A stretch of 39,737 nt of DNA from Hondaea fermentalgiana. Taxonomy: Eukaryota; Sar; Bigyra; Thraustochytrida; Thraustochytriidae. The stretch covers positions 4,584-44,320 of the forward strand of contig NPFB01000116.1 of assembly GCA_014084085.1 (NCBI GenBank), given 5' to 3'. The stretch's first letter is position 1. Every line of letters starts with the position of its first letter. Below, piece after piece: positions 25,801 to 37,300 of this stretch. Under the pieces are notes generated by a model, which saw only the letters and a list, made by a program, of their open reading frames with translations, was not told the origin of the DNA and did not search any database. A program made the translations under genes and the position numbers.

Positions 25801-26973
25801 CGCGTCCCTCCACGACTCGAGCTTGCGTCCTTCCCCGCGGCTACCACGACAGAGTGACACGCTCTGTGTTCTGCTCTGATATGCGCTGCGCTACGCCGGG
25901 CTGTGCCACCGAAGGCCAGCGCCTCGCTCACTCCCGATCACGAACGGGCTGATCGCCCGACCTGCCTTCAGGGCTTGCTCGCTAGCTTGCTTGCTCGAGT
26001 GCTTGCTGGCGACTTGCAAAAAAACAAAACAAAAAAACGAAATAAAAACAGCGCCCATTTTGCGATGATCTTCAGTCGCGCCGCGCGTACAAGATGCCAT
26101 GGAGGAAAGTCTTCGTCTTTGCACGCGCCGTTGCGCAACGGGGCCTTGTTTCCTCTGGTGCAGATGAAATGTGTGCTGTTGGCTCACATGAACGGCTGAG
26201 CAAAGAGGAAGATCTCGGATAGTAAAGTTTATTTGATATTATCAGGCATTGTTGTCGGGCGACAGAAGCGGTCTATGGCCCCAGAAGGCAAGCGGTAAAC
26301 GCGCCCAGTCATGATCTTCTGCAGCGAAAGGCTGCGAGATGAGAAAAACCAGGACTGCAATTTGCTCAGTCATGCAAAAGGCAGAGACGCAAAAGTTACG
26401 AATTATCGTCGTTGCCTCAATTTCAAGTCATTGGTTCTAAGAGACGCTTGTACGCACGCAACATCAATCATCGTCGCACTCGCGACCCTCGCACGCCTTC
26501 CGTGCACCAAAAGACCCCTTGCATCCGGCACAGACATGCCCATATCCACACCCTCAATTCCCTTCATCAACTCTTGCAAGATACCCGAGCCACGCTCCGC
26601 TGCTGCATTTTGTCCGCCAGTCGCCCTCCTCCCCCTGCTCCGGGCAGTGCCGGTTGCGTGGTCCCAGCGTGGCATCTCCGGGCGCAGCGCGCATTCCAAG
26701 AGCGTGCGGTCGCGAGCACCACGAGTTGGCTGCTGCAACGAGGAGTGCGCACTACCACACAGACTGACTGACTGACAGTCGGACCTCTGCACTGCAAGCA
26801 AAGCAGAGCAGCGCGACCCGTCCGGACAAAGAGCGAAGGTCGAGCGCGCCGACGAGCCGGAGGCGACGAGCCGTGCAAAGGAGACGCCGGCGCTCGACAG
26901 ACAGCCGCGAGCGAGCGGAGATAGCGACAGGCTTCGAAGCAGTTGTTGGTGGTGTTGAGCGAGAGGCAAGAAG
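25801..26973. promoter_or_regulatory. Divergent upstream region of the CID gene (-) and EF-Ts (+)
   Basis: A 1.17-kb spacer between two start codons facing apart. It contains GCTTGCTCG-type repeats (25973-26008), an A-rich run (26018-26050), and a GACT tetranucleotide tract (about 26759-26778). Overlapping long frames on both strands at 26403-27206 are composition shadows without domains. No gene is supported. Confidence 0.55.
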
Positions 26974-28044
26974 ATGCTCGCTGCAGCAGCACGTGCCCAT
27001 GGCCTGCTGCGCGCAGGCCAAATGGCCGCGCGCAGCGCCGGTGAAACGCATGCGGTCACCGCGATGTGGCGGCGGCACAAGGTGACTGCGGCCATGGTGA
27101 AGGAGCTCCGCGACCTCACCAACTCGCCGATGATGCAGTGCAAAAAGGCCCTCAGCGACCCCGAGGTGGCAGGAGACATGGAAAAGGCCGTCGAGTGGCT
27201 CCGCAAGCAAGGCCAGGCTCAGGCCGCCAAAAAGTCCGATCGCACGACAAACGATGGTCTCGTGGGCATCATCCGCTCCGATGACCTCAAGACTGCTTCG
27301 CTCGTCGAGGTCACCAGCGAGACCGACTTTGTCGCGCGCAACGAGCTCTTCCAGCAGCTTGTTCGCGAGGTCGCCACAACCGCGCTCACTTCGGGTGTCA
27401 CTTCCACCGAGGAGCTCGCACAAAAGCCCCATGCATCCTCTCCTAGTGTGCAGGACGCCCTCACTAACGCGACTGCCACGCTTGGCGAGAACATTGGTCT
27501 CAAGGCCGTGCACCAGATGCAGGTCACCAACGGTGTCCTCGGACTCTACCTGCACAACAAGATGGGCGACGGCACCTGCGTCCAGGGCGCAGTCGTTGCG
27601 CTCGAGTCCGATGCCCCTCTTGCGGATCTTGACGACGAAAAGCGCTCCACCATTCAGGTTCTCGCCGATAAGCTTGCGCTGCAGGTTGTCGCCGCGCAGG
27701 CTCTCTTCCTCGAGGACGTCCCGGCCGCGTACATCGAGCGCGAGCGCGAGCTCGAGATGGCCCGTCTTCGCAACGAGGCGCTCGAGCGCGCTGGCGACAA
27801 GGAAATCAACGAGGAGACCTTGCAGAAGCGCGTTGGCAAGAAGGTCGACAAGATCATCAAGGGCCTCAAGGAGGAGCAGGTGCTCCTGAACCAAAAGAGC
27901 TTTGTCCCGGACCACAAGGGCGCAAAGATCAGCAAATTGCTCGACCAGACCTCCAAGTCTGCCAAGTGCTCTCTTTCCATCACCTCCGCTGCGCGCTTCC
28001 AGGTTGGCGCCGACAAGGTCATTCTTGAGCCAATCCAGAGCTAG
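26974..28044 (+). CDS. TSFM: Mitochondrial translation elongation factor Ts
   Basis: A 356-residue organellar EF-Ts, the guanine-nucleotide exchange factor that regenerates EF-Tu-GTP. Seen: a presequence (1-30, Ala and Arg-rich); the UBA-like N-terminal domain with VKELRDLTNSPMMQCKKAL (about 42-60) and AVEWLRKQG; and the signature VEVTSETDFVARNELF (about 111-126). The following dimerisation/core region has two subdomains, as in bacterial EF-Ts. Near the C-terminus QVLLNQKSFVPD matches the family's LLEQPFVKD-like segment. The length fits mitochondrial homologs. A plastid copy is less likely because the neighbours uL3m, NDUFAF3 and HMGCL are mitochondrial and no plastid-type signal peptide is seen. 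Start at the ATG preceded by AAAG. It converges on the giant gene at 28364. Confidence 0.95.
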   Translation: MLAAAARAHGLLRAGQMAARSAGETHAVTAMWRRHKVTAAMVKELRDLTNSPMMQCKKALSDPEVAGDMEKAVEWLRKQGQAQAAKKSDRTTNDGLVGIIRSDDLKTASLVEVTSETDFVARNELFQQLVREVATTALTSGVTSTEELAQKPHASSPSVQDALTNATATLGENIGLKAVHQMQVTNGVLGLYLHNKMGDGTCVQGAVVALESDAPLADLDDEKRSTIQVLADKLALQVVAAQALFLEDVPAAYIERERELEMARLRNEALERAGDKEINEETLQKRVGKKVDKIIKGLKEEQVLLNQKSFVPDHKGAKISKLLDQTSKSAKCSLSITSAARFQVGADKVILEPIQS

Positions 28045-28363
28045 AAGCAAGATATTGTTTGACCGCCTCACGGTCGCAAGGTCAGAATTTTACAAAATAG
28101 ATTTATTCAAAACCTCGACCGGCTCGACTGGTATTTGCTTGCATACAGCGTTACCAACGTCAAGAAGTTATTGAAAAAGGTAATTAGAAGTGAACTTGGG
28201 ATGCATCAAGACTGATTTTGGAACTCATGCTGAGATGGACTCTTGCAATAGCGAGCCTACTGAGTATTTTGTACATCCACACCGTTTCAGAAAGCTTGCA
28301 ATGAAAAGACCCCAGAAATGCGGTGAGCAAGTAACAGATTCAAAAATAAGACTTTGAGCGAGT
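28045..28363. other. Convergent 3' spacer between EF-Ts and the giant gene
   Basis: A 319-bp AT-richer spacer between two stop codons. No gene or repeat is seen; it presumably holds both 3' UTRs. Confidence 0.55.
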
Positions 28364-31300
28364 TCATGCCTCCAAAGAACTCGCATTGATGACATCAAAC
28401 ATCGAAAACTCTGCATTGAGCTCGGACAGCGTCCAGGAATACGACGCATTGAGTGTTTGAATACGATCTTCGAAACGGAGGTAGATGGTGTCTTCGGACG
28501 AAATCGTCACATCACGCACTGACTCGCCATCGTCACTCCAAATAGCGGTCCCATTGGAAAGGATGGATGAAAAAGTCTCCTTTTTCACGTGAAAACCGTA
28601 CAGCGAGCCCGTCGGGTCAACCATGAAAAGTAGACTTGGCGCCGCGGCTCGAGGCCTTGCCAACGCGCGTGGTAAGCCCGTCGAGCCGTCTTCAGAAACA
28701 GTAAGCGAGGGGAATACTAGTGAGGTCTCTGTGCAATTGGTGTCTGTTGACCCCCCCAAGCTGCAACGCATGAGCGCACTTGTTCCAACCAGCGCATATA
28801 GGTAGACCTCGTCGGCAACGAGCAAAATCTGGTCGCTGTCCTCGATGAGCGTCGCTGACATTGCGATTACACGTTCCACGAGACGCTCTGGTGTGAAAAC
28901 AACAATAGCCTTGGAGTCGTCATCCACCACCACAAGCCGCCCGTCTGGCAGAAAAGCCAACGCATTCGGCGCCGAAAGTTGTTCCGATTCCAGGTGTACA
29001 GAGTATTTGACTCGCCATTGTGCGTCGTACGCCAGGATGCTCTTTGCATTTGGGCGCGCATCTGAAACAAATGCTGCAGGCCATGCAACATGGCTTGCGT
29101 GCGAAGAATAAACTGATCTCACAACGCTAGAAACACCCCCACACGGGGCTCCATCGTCGCATCGCTCTGTGCACCGGCACGTACAGCCATAGCCAAGCCG
29201 ACCCGAGCCAATGTAGCAATAACTCCTACTGCCCGATGGGTAACACGTGTTTTCAAAAGGATAACCCAGATATTTACCCGCAACGCACGCGGATGACATA
29301 CTTTCTGACATGCAACTCGGACCAGAGGCGTCCGCCTCATAGTGAATGAACGTCGACGGGAGAGATGGAAGACACTCGCACGTATCGCCCCCGCCATACA
29401 AGGAGAATGCAGTGCGGCCTCGCGACGTGCAATATGCCGCACACGCAGCCGGTGTTTTATCCGTAAGTGATGTCGAGATCACTGAGCCTTGAAAACTCGT
29501 CTCGGTTCCCGAAGCGCAACCAAGGTGCACATATTCGGGTGGCGAAAGGGACCCTGACGACGTCATGGCCGGTGTCACTGCCAACCCAGCGACTGTGACA
29601 CTATTTGGGGAAACGACCAAGTTAGCCCCTGCGGCATTCACTTTGTATATGCCAGCGGAGCGACCTCCTAGTAAGAATGTGACGTCCTCATCGTTCGTTG
29701 TACTCGTGTCACTTTCCCAGTCTTCGTAGCAGTATTCCCAGCGAACCGATGGATCTGTGGTGAAGCACCAAGGCCCGCCTGGGGCGTCATCCGGATTACG
29801 GCACTTGTTGTGCCGACCCAAGGTAGACGCGCTGGCTCGTATCGTTCTGTTACATGTCGAACACTTGAGTTGCGTTGCCGAAGAGAGTCCCACGGATCCC
29901 ATACCAGCGCAGTATCGCCCATTACGCACGCATTCCGACTCAATTACAGTGCCATCTTCGTCTTCAAAGGGAAACCCGCACGGCTCGCTAGAGTCCCGGT
30001 CGCAAATTCCGCGACTTTCTCGCACGCGATCAAACGTGTGCCCATGCGGCGTCTGGGCGTCCCAGGCTTGGCATTCGAGGTTGGACACTGTCGTTGTTCG
30101 ATTGGATAGAAAAGTGCTGCTGTTTTCATCTTCGAGAGCCCGGCGGCGGCGGGAATTTTGGGCGAGACGGTCTGGGTCACCGCATCCCTCATCCCCCTCA
30201 AGGTCCTCGCTTGTCTGGACAGTGTGATCAAACGGGCATTTGTCCTCGCAGTCCATGACGCCATCGCCATCGGAATCGCTTGATGTGATGCATTCGTTGC
30301 ACTCTGCGCCCATGTATCCGCTGTCGCACTTGATCTCAAAGGGGAGGCATGCTGAAATAATCGCCGCGGGCCCATCATCTGAGAGCGCGCACACAGGAGA
30401 GTCTGAGCAAGGATTCTCTGAGAGAGCAGCAGGGCGTAAAACACATGCGTAGTACACGCCCGGACCTGTCGGCAAGTTAGCGCGAACGTGATAATAGCCA
30501 CCCGCCGTCAACGAAGCGGCACTGACGTCGATGCCGTGCGCCGAGAGTACAGCCTCCTCTGCACACGCTGTGGAAGCATCCAGCGAAGATTGCCCGGTCT
30601 CTAAAAGTCCAGCCGTAATGATGGAAGCATTTTCTGGGTACATGAATAGACGAGCCTCCTCTGGTGGCTCACTCGCAGCAAAAGACACGGCAAAGTGCCC
30701 AAAGATCCCATCTGTATATTTCTCGACTGCATCGCTGCTTATCCTGAATGAAAGCATCGACGCAAAGTCTTGAGTCGAAGTATCTTCTGCAACGCAGCAA
30801 AGCACCTGGCTTGTCTCGTCACGTGCGATACAAGTAGAACCCTCCAGTACACCTTGCTGAAAGTCTGCGCAAGCACACGCTCCCTCGGTGTACGCGCCAG
30901 GATATTCGAGCTCAAAACAATATCCATCTTCCTCAGTGTACGCCGAATCACCAAGGCCGCACGTTTGGTTGCTGCTGTCCCCATTGGATCCTTCGAGCAT
31001 GCACTCGCCAGGCACCTTGTCTGCAGGGATCTCGCATGAAGTAGCATTTCCTGCTTCAGAGCATTCCTGTTCGAAATCATAGCGCGGCTCATCGATACCT
31101 GGAAACCCGACAAACACATACAGACGACAGTCCTCGTCCTCTGCGCATTCGTCGCAGAGCGCCAACGTATTGACGTAGGTGCTGTTGCTGTCAAAAACAC
31201 CCTGGAATTCCCAAGAGTCCTTACAGGAGCGGGGTTTACTTCCGTCGTGCCAGCAGCGCTCTCCAGGATAGCTCTTGTTCGAGCATGCCGCATAATTACA

Positions 31301-34300
31301 AACTGGCCACGCCGACCCCACTTCCTGTGCAAGCGAGGCTTCTGTTCCATTTACGCATGAGGTCCCCATCCACGCCTTTCCCGAATTTGCGTCGCAAGTG
31401 CTTGCTGCGGGCAATTGGTCGAGGGGTAACGCTTCGAGTCCCGCGGCTGTGCAGAGGGTGCCCCCGTATTCTTGAAGACATGTCGCCTTGGCCGCTTCAT
31501 AACTGGCTGCGGTAAAGCAATTTCCATCTTCTTCAATGTCATAGACATTCATTGCTGTATAGTTTCCACGCGAAGGCTGCATCGCGCTGACCGCGGGAAG
31601 CGTGGAGTTGGTCAAGTCCCGAGAGCTGGCCATCTCCACAGGGTTCTCTGGAAATAAGTCAAGCATTGAAGGCGGCTGCGTGGGACTGGCAACAATATTT
31701 TCGCCATTTCGAACAGTGGGCGAGAGCGTTGGCGCTGCTGTCTGTTGTCTAAACTCCGCAAAAGCTCGCTCTGACATGGCTTCGATGCCTCCCCCACATC
31801 TTGTTGTGAGATTCCCACTGCTCGTATCTGGGCACGAAGCCATCTCGGCAGGTCGATTCATCGTGTACAAGGGCGCTCCGGCAACCACAAGAGCATCCTC
31901 GTCACCTCCATTAATGCATGCGAGTCGAGCCCATGTTGATGCATTGCGAAACATGCCCCCAGCCCAAGCGCCGGGCCATGTTTGATACGCGGAACGGTCC
32001 GCGGCATCTCCAAGTTGAAACGTTGGAAGGTCGTCTTCATCTCCAGAGATGCCGAATCCATCGAGAACAAGGTACGCGCCAGAAATTTCTGTCGCAAGGT
32101 TGGTTTCGTAGTTCAGAGCCGAAAACGTATACGTGGTTTGATGCACCTCGTGAATAATGATGCCTTCGGCCCCTCGCTCGTTCGCGTCGCGCGTCTGCTG
32201 CAGCTCGGCGCCCCCGCATTTTGCTACGGCCCCACTTCGAACCTGACACTGGGTCTGATCCTGTTGTGCTGACGTGTCGTCGTCCGTCACGTAAAAGCCC
32301 AGTGCAAGATCCAAGTCAGCTGCCTCTTGCGTCCACCTCAGACACGCCCTGATCGAGGTCTCTGGGATGCTTTCCCGTACCCAAAAGCTAAGTTGTCCGG
32401 GAAACTGATCATTCTCTGTGCACACGCTTGTATCACCACAACTACAAGCCCCGCCGAGAGTACAATCGATGCTTGTGGTCAGGCTTTCGATGCTGTCGCC
32501 CGAAATTGATACTGAAAAGGTCCCAGATGCTTGCTGAAGCCCGCATACATTGAGCACGCGGCAGTTTACGGACGAGCCATCGTCGGACGCAACAGAACTG
32601 ACGGTAATTGTCACTTGGTCATTGCTCATGCTTGTCACCTTTTCGCCGTCGGAGACGCCACCACAAAAGGTCATCTGCACAGCTACAGGGGTGAAACTTG
32701 CGTCCTCAAACGTCGGAAACGATGTCGGTGCCGCCGAAGGACGCAGAGTCGGCGTGACGGTTGGTTTGGGCGTCGGATCGAGGGTCGGCGCATTTGTTGG
32801 AGTCATCGTTGGTGCAGTTGTCGGAAATGCCGTCGTTGGTGTATCTGTGGGGGCTGATGTTGGTGCCTGCGAACTCGGCCTCACGGTCGGCGCCATTGTA
32901 GGTTTTGCGGTCGGAGATTCTGTTGGAGACTTTGTTGGTGTGCTTGTAGGATTTTCTGTAGGATCGTTGGTTGGTGACTCTGTCGGAGACTGGGTTGGAG
33001 CTACAGTAGGATCCGTTGGCGCTGGTGTCCCGATCACTGGCGCATTGGTGGGCTTGGGCGAGGGAGCTTGCGTCGGATGCGCTGTTGGAAAAAGCGTAGG
33101 AGTCTCTGTCGGGGCCTGCGTTGGTGTCGCGGTCGGTGACAGTGTTGGTGCCTCGGTTGGCGATGTTGTTGGGGCCAGCGTTGGTGCTGACGTCGGATTC
33201 TCCGTGGGACTCTTGGTCGGGGATGCTGTCGGCGACAGCGTTGGACTGTCCGTTGGGAACTCTGTTGGAAAGTCTGTCGGAGAATCAGTTGGGTGCAGCG
33301 TCGGGCTTAGAGTCGGTGCATCTGTTGGTCTCTGTGTGGGATCCGAGGTGGGGCTCTGTGTCGGAGTCAAGGTTGGAGAATTTGTGGGTGTAAAGGTTGG
33401 CGCCTTTGTTGTCGGATCTGCCGATGGTGATCGCGTCGGTGCAGGCGTCACAGGGGCTTGTGTCGGGGTCTTTGTTGGAGAAACTGTCGGTTCCAAAGTT
33501 GGAACTCGAGTAGGATACTGAGTTGGGTGCATTGTCGGTTCCTTTGTCGGGAAACTGGTCGGCATGACGGTCGTGCTTTGCAAGTACACAGTTCCGAAGT
33601 CAATCGTCGTGGAAGTAGTCTGATTCAGATATTTGCGGCGATTCTCGCTAGACGCGAATCCCTGAAAAGACAACGCGAAATTACCCTTGCGCGCAGAGAT
33701 CGTCGATACCTGCGTCTCGACACTGAGTTTACCATTTTGCACGACTCCAGAAATCTCGGACCCGACAGCATCCAAGTCGCAAGATGCATCGTCGAAACAA
33801 GCGTTGCGCAACTGGACAGTGACGGGGAGCTCATCGGCAGGCCTCGACGAAGATCCAGAAAGTATGTAGATGCTTGCCTTGACCGTGTACTTTGGGTGAT
33901 TCTCGGCCAGTCGAACTGAAATGACAGTTTCCTCTGGTGCAACGATCATGCAAGGCTCGTCCACACTTTCCAAGGTGAGTGCAACACTGAGTGTGCTTGC
34001 CGCCTGCTGATTGTCATCCTGTGTGCACACGCTGGCCAGCGCTAACGCCGTGCGCAAAATTTCGAGTGGGCCTTGCAAACGGTATGTTCGGGTGGTCCCA
34101 TCCTCGCTCAAATGCCCTGGCTTCGTTTCGAGATAGCTTGCTGCTGTCGTCATGGTCGAGTTCCAAGTCACGTTGGCCCAGCGCGGAACTGTCAGAGCAA
34201 CGCTAACTTCAGTACAGGTCGTGGGCGCTGGACAAAGCGGCGAGCCACGAGAAGTGGCGCCAATGAAAGGCGCTGCGTCTGCCAAAGCCGTGCAGCGTCC

Positions 34301-37300
34301 CTGCGCGCTGACCACATCACTTAGCAATCCAAGAGAGATTGCCATGATGCCGTCGCACGCTTGCTCCAGGTCGCTCTCTGATAAAAGGTCTTCGCATGCT
34401 GGACTTGTACAGGTGCCGTTGCTACAGCTCGCATATAGCGGAAATCCTGCGCAGTCCAAGCCAGTCGAGCAGCCTTGGCCAATCGAACAGAGGTCGCACG
34501 TGTCGCCCCCACAGTCGATGCCCGTTTCGCTTCCGTCTTGAATTCCATTCTCGCAGCTCACACAGAGTCCATTGGTACAGCGATCGGACGTGCAGTCGCG
34601 GTCGTGCGTGCACGTGGAACCATCTCCACAAGTAATGCCAAAAACGGAACACTCGCCGCCACAGTCGACATCAGATTCCCACGCGTTCTGCTCTCCGTCT
34701 GGAAGTAGGCATGGAACGAAAGCCCCGCTCGAAAGGCTGCTGCAAACGCCGGTGTTTCCATTGCAAAAATTCGTTTGACAATCGCTGTGATTCCGACATA
34801 GATTGTCGATGGGGCACAGGCGCCGACACGGATACCCACAATCAACGTCGGATTCGAGAAGATCAGCGACACCATTAAAGCACAAGTCTTCCTCGATGAT
34901 GGCCGAAGACTGAATGGCAGAGGAGAACGTAAGATTCGATGCAAAGGCGCAGATACCATCGAGCTCCACGCCAGTCGAGCAAGCATCACCCTCCCCAACA
35001 CCAACGAGAGTTCCTGGTTCGCAAAGGACGTTCCAACGGGCGCATTCTCCTCCACATACTTCGGACGTACTTGCGTTGGCCGCATCACAGACTGATGGAA
35101 TTTTCTCGTTCGAGACAATGCACCGATGATCTTTTCCGCATAAGCCTGTCAAGCAGTCGCCATTAACTTCGCATGTCTTGTTCAAAGCACACTTGGGAGC
35201 ACCTGAATCGTATCCACCGCAGTCTATGTCCGTTTCTGTTCCTGTTTGCGCTCCATCCTGAAGACCCTCGCAGCGCAAAAGGTCTGCGCTGCAAGTAGCT
35301 GGCGCTCCGAGTTGCAGTGCGCAATCTGCCGCCGTCTCGCAGGACTCGAGAGGGGGGCAAAGGAACCCTTGGCGCGAACAAGCTGCGCCACCGCCATCCA
35401 CGCATGTTTCTTGGCCATTTTGTACTCCGTCAACGCACGAGATACACCGTCCGTCCTCGCACATTTTGCTTTCGCAGTCAGCGTCTTCTGTACATGTGGC
35501 ATTGTCTGCACAAGGCGCACAAGCAGATCCGCCGCAGTCAACGTCGGATTCGAGGCCGTTCAAAATTTTATCCCCGCAGGAGATGCATGAGCCCTCGAAG
35601 CAATAGTTGCTGTCACAATCGCGATCGAGACTGCAATTCGCCCCATTGGCGCAAAGAGGAAATCCGATGAGAGCACAGTCTTCTCCGCACGTTTCGTTGC
35701 ACTGCGCAGGAGGAGATACGTAGAAGTCGAGTAGATAGGGTGTGCAGACATGTATATCATTGAGGTCCTCCGCGCCGCAATTGCAAAATCCCCAGGCGTC
35801 TGGATTCGCGTCCGGCTCGTACGAATACTCTGTCGCACACCAGTAGGTTCGCTGGCCCGTCTCATTTGTTTTGGTATCCGAGGTCGTGCGCAGGTTGACA
35901 AAATAGCTCCAATTTGCCGGAGTCGCTTCCTCGGCATCGATGCAGGTCGTGTGCAAAACCCCTTCGTACCTGAATGGAAAGACGCAGGGGGAGTTACGGG
36001 CCAGAGGCGGACCCGTATCACGCGTCGTGCGACACGATGGTGAGGCGCAATTGAGTGTCGAGCACTGACTGCTAGTGTCGCATGATTTTCCAAGCCCCCG
36101 AGTTTGCGTCGCTGTGCTCGCTTGCAAGGCCTCGTGATATGCTGTGATGTTCAGACCCGTGGCGCGAATGGCAAGGCCGGTGGTCGTGGTGGAGATGCAC
36201 GTGCGATCTGACCCACAAAGAAGGCCAGTTTGACAGTCTGCATCTCGGGCACAGCCCTCACCAAGACCACAACGACTGCCTACGATAGCACACTGCTGAC
36301 CCCGATATCGACATTGCGTTTCGAGTGAGGCATCGTCGATATCTTCAATATCGCAATCAATGGCAACGCAATCATCGCCTCCGCCGTCAACGCAGGTTTC
36401 ATCACCGTCTTGCACGCCGTTCGAGCATGTCAGGGGTGGAAATTCCCCATCGCTGGAGAGACTGCAAAGTGTGCAAGTTCCTGAGCTGATGTCGCAGCAA
36501 CCCGTAACACAATCAGAATTCAGCGCACAGGTTTGACCATTCTCGCAAAGCACCCCGCAAGAAGTACCACAATCGGTGCCAGCCTCGGGCCCATCCCGAA
36601 TGCCATTGATGCAGCACTCTTTGACAAGCATGGTGCATATCCCAGGAGCTGGACATTCATCGGAGAAGGAAGTAACATTGGTGGACGAACAGGTCGTAGG
36701 CTGCATGTTTGCAAAGTCGACAAAAGCATCATAGTCCACAAGAACTTGGGACACGCTCGAATATCCGGTGAGAAGAACCCCCACAAGCACGAGCAGAACA
36801 AGTAAGCCGAACGCATAACCCAGATAGGGCGCGTGCGTATGCTGCAGTGAGAGCTTGCGGTCTTTTCGCGCTGTGGATCTCATTTTCTTCTCTGGTACTT
36901 CTTCTTTACGGTCCTTGGTGACGGCCTCTTCAAAAAGGTCCGCAAATGCGGTGTCTGAGTTTTCTGCTGCGTGCTCGAGCACGTAGGAAAGTGCCGCAAC
37001 CAGAGCAAGACAGACGACCAAGAGAAGGATGGCGGTGGCAAAGAGAAGGGCGTCAATCTGTGCTGCTGCGTCTGCAAAGGCGTCGCAGCAATCAAAGTTG
37101 AGACACCCAAAGTAGTCCACAAAGCCGGTGGCGCTTTGCGCAGAGACGACGGGATTTCGCTCCCAAACAAATGCCCCGCGTGCTTTGTTGCTTGCACCAG
37201 ATCCGCAGTAGACGGTCTCGCCTGGTCCAGCAACAGTGCGGAAGCCATCGATTCCTTGGCTCACATAGCCAGTCCCGATATACTTGGTGCACGATAGCGA

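Noticed and set aside
32710..33568. Regular 12-bp periodicity considered as a CRISPR-like or satellite array
   Set aside because: The units are degenerate, too short, and perfectly in frame with a Pro-Thr coding repeat.
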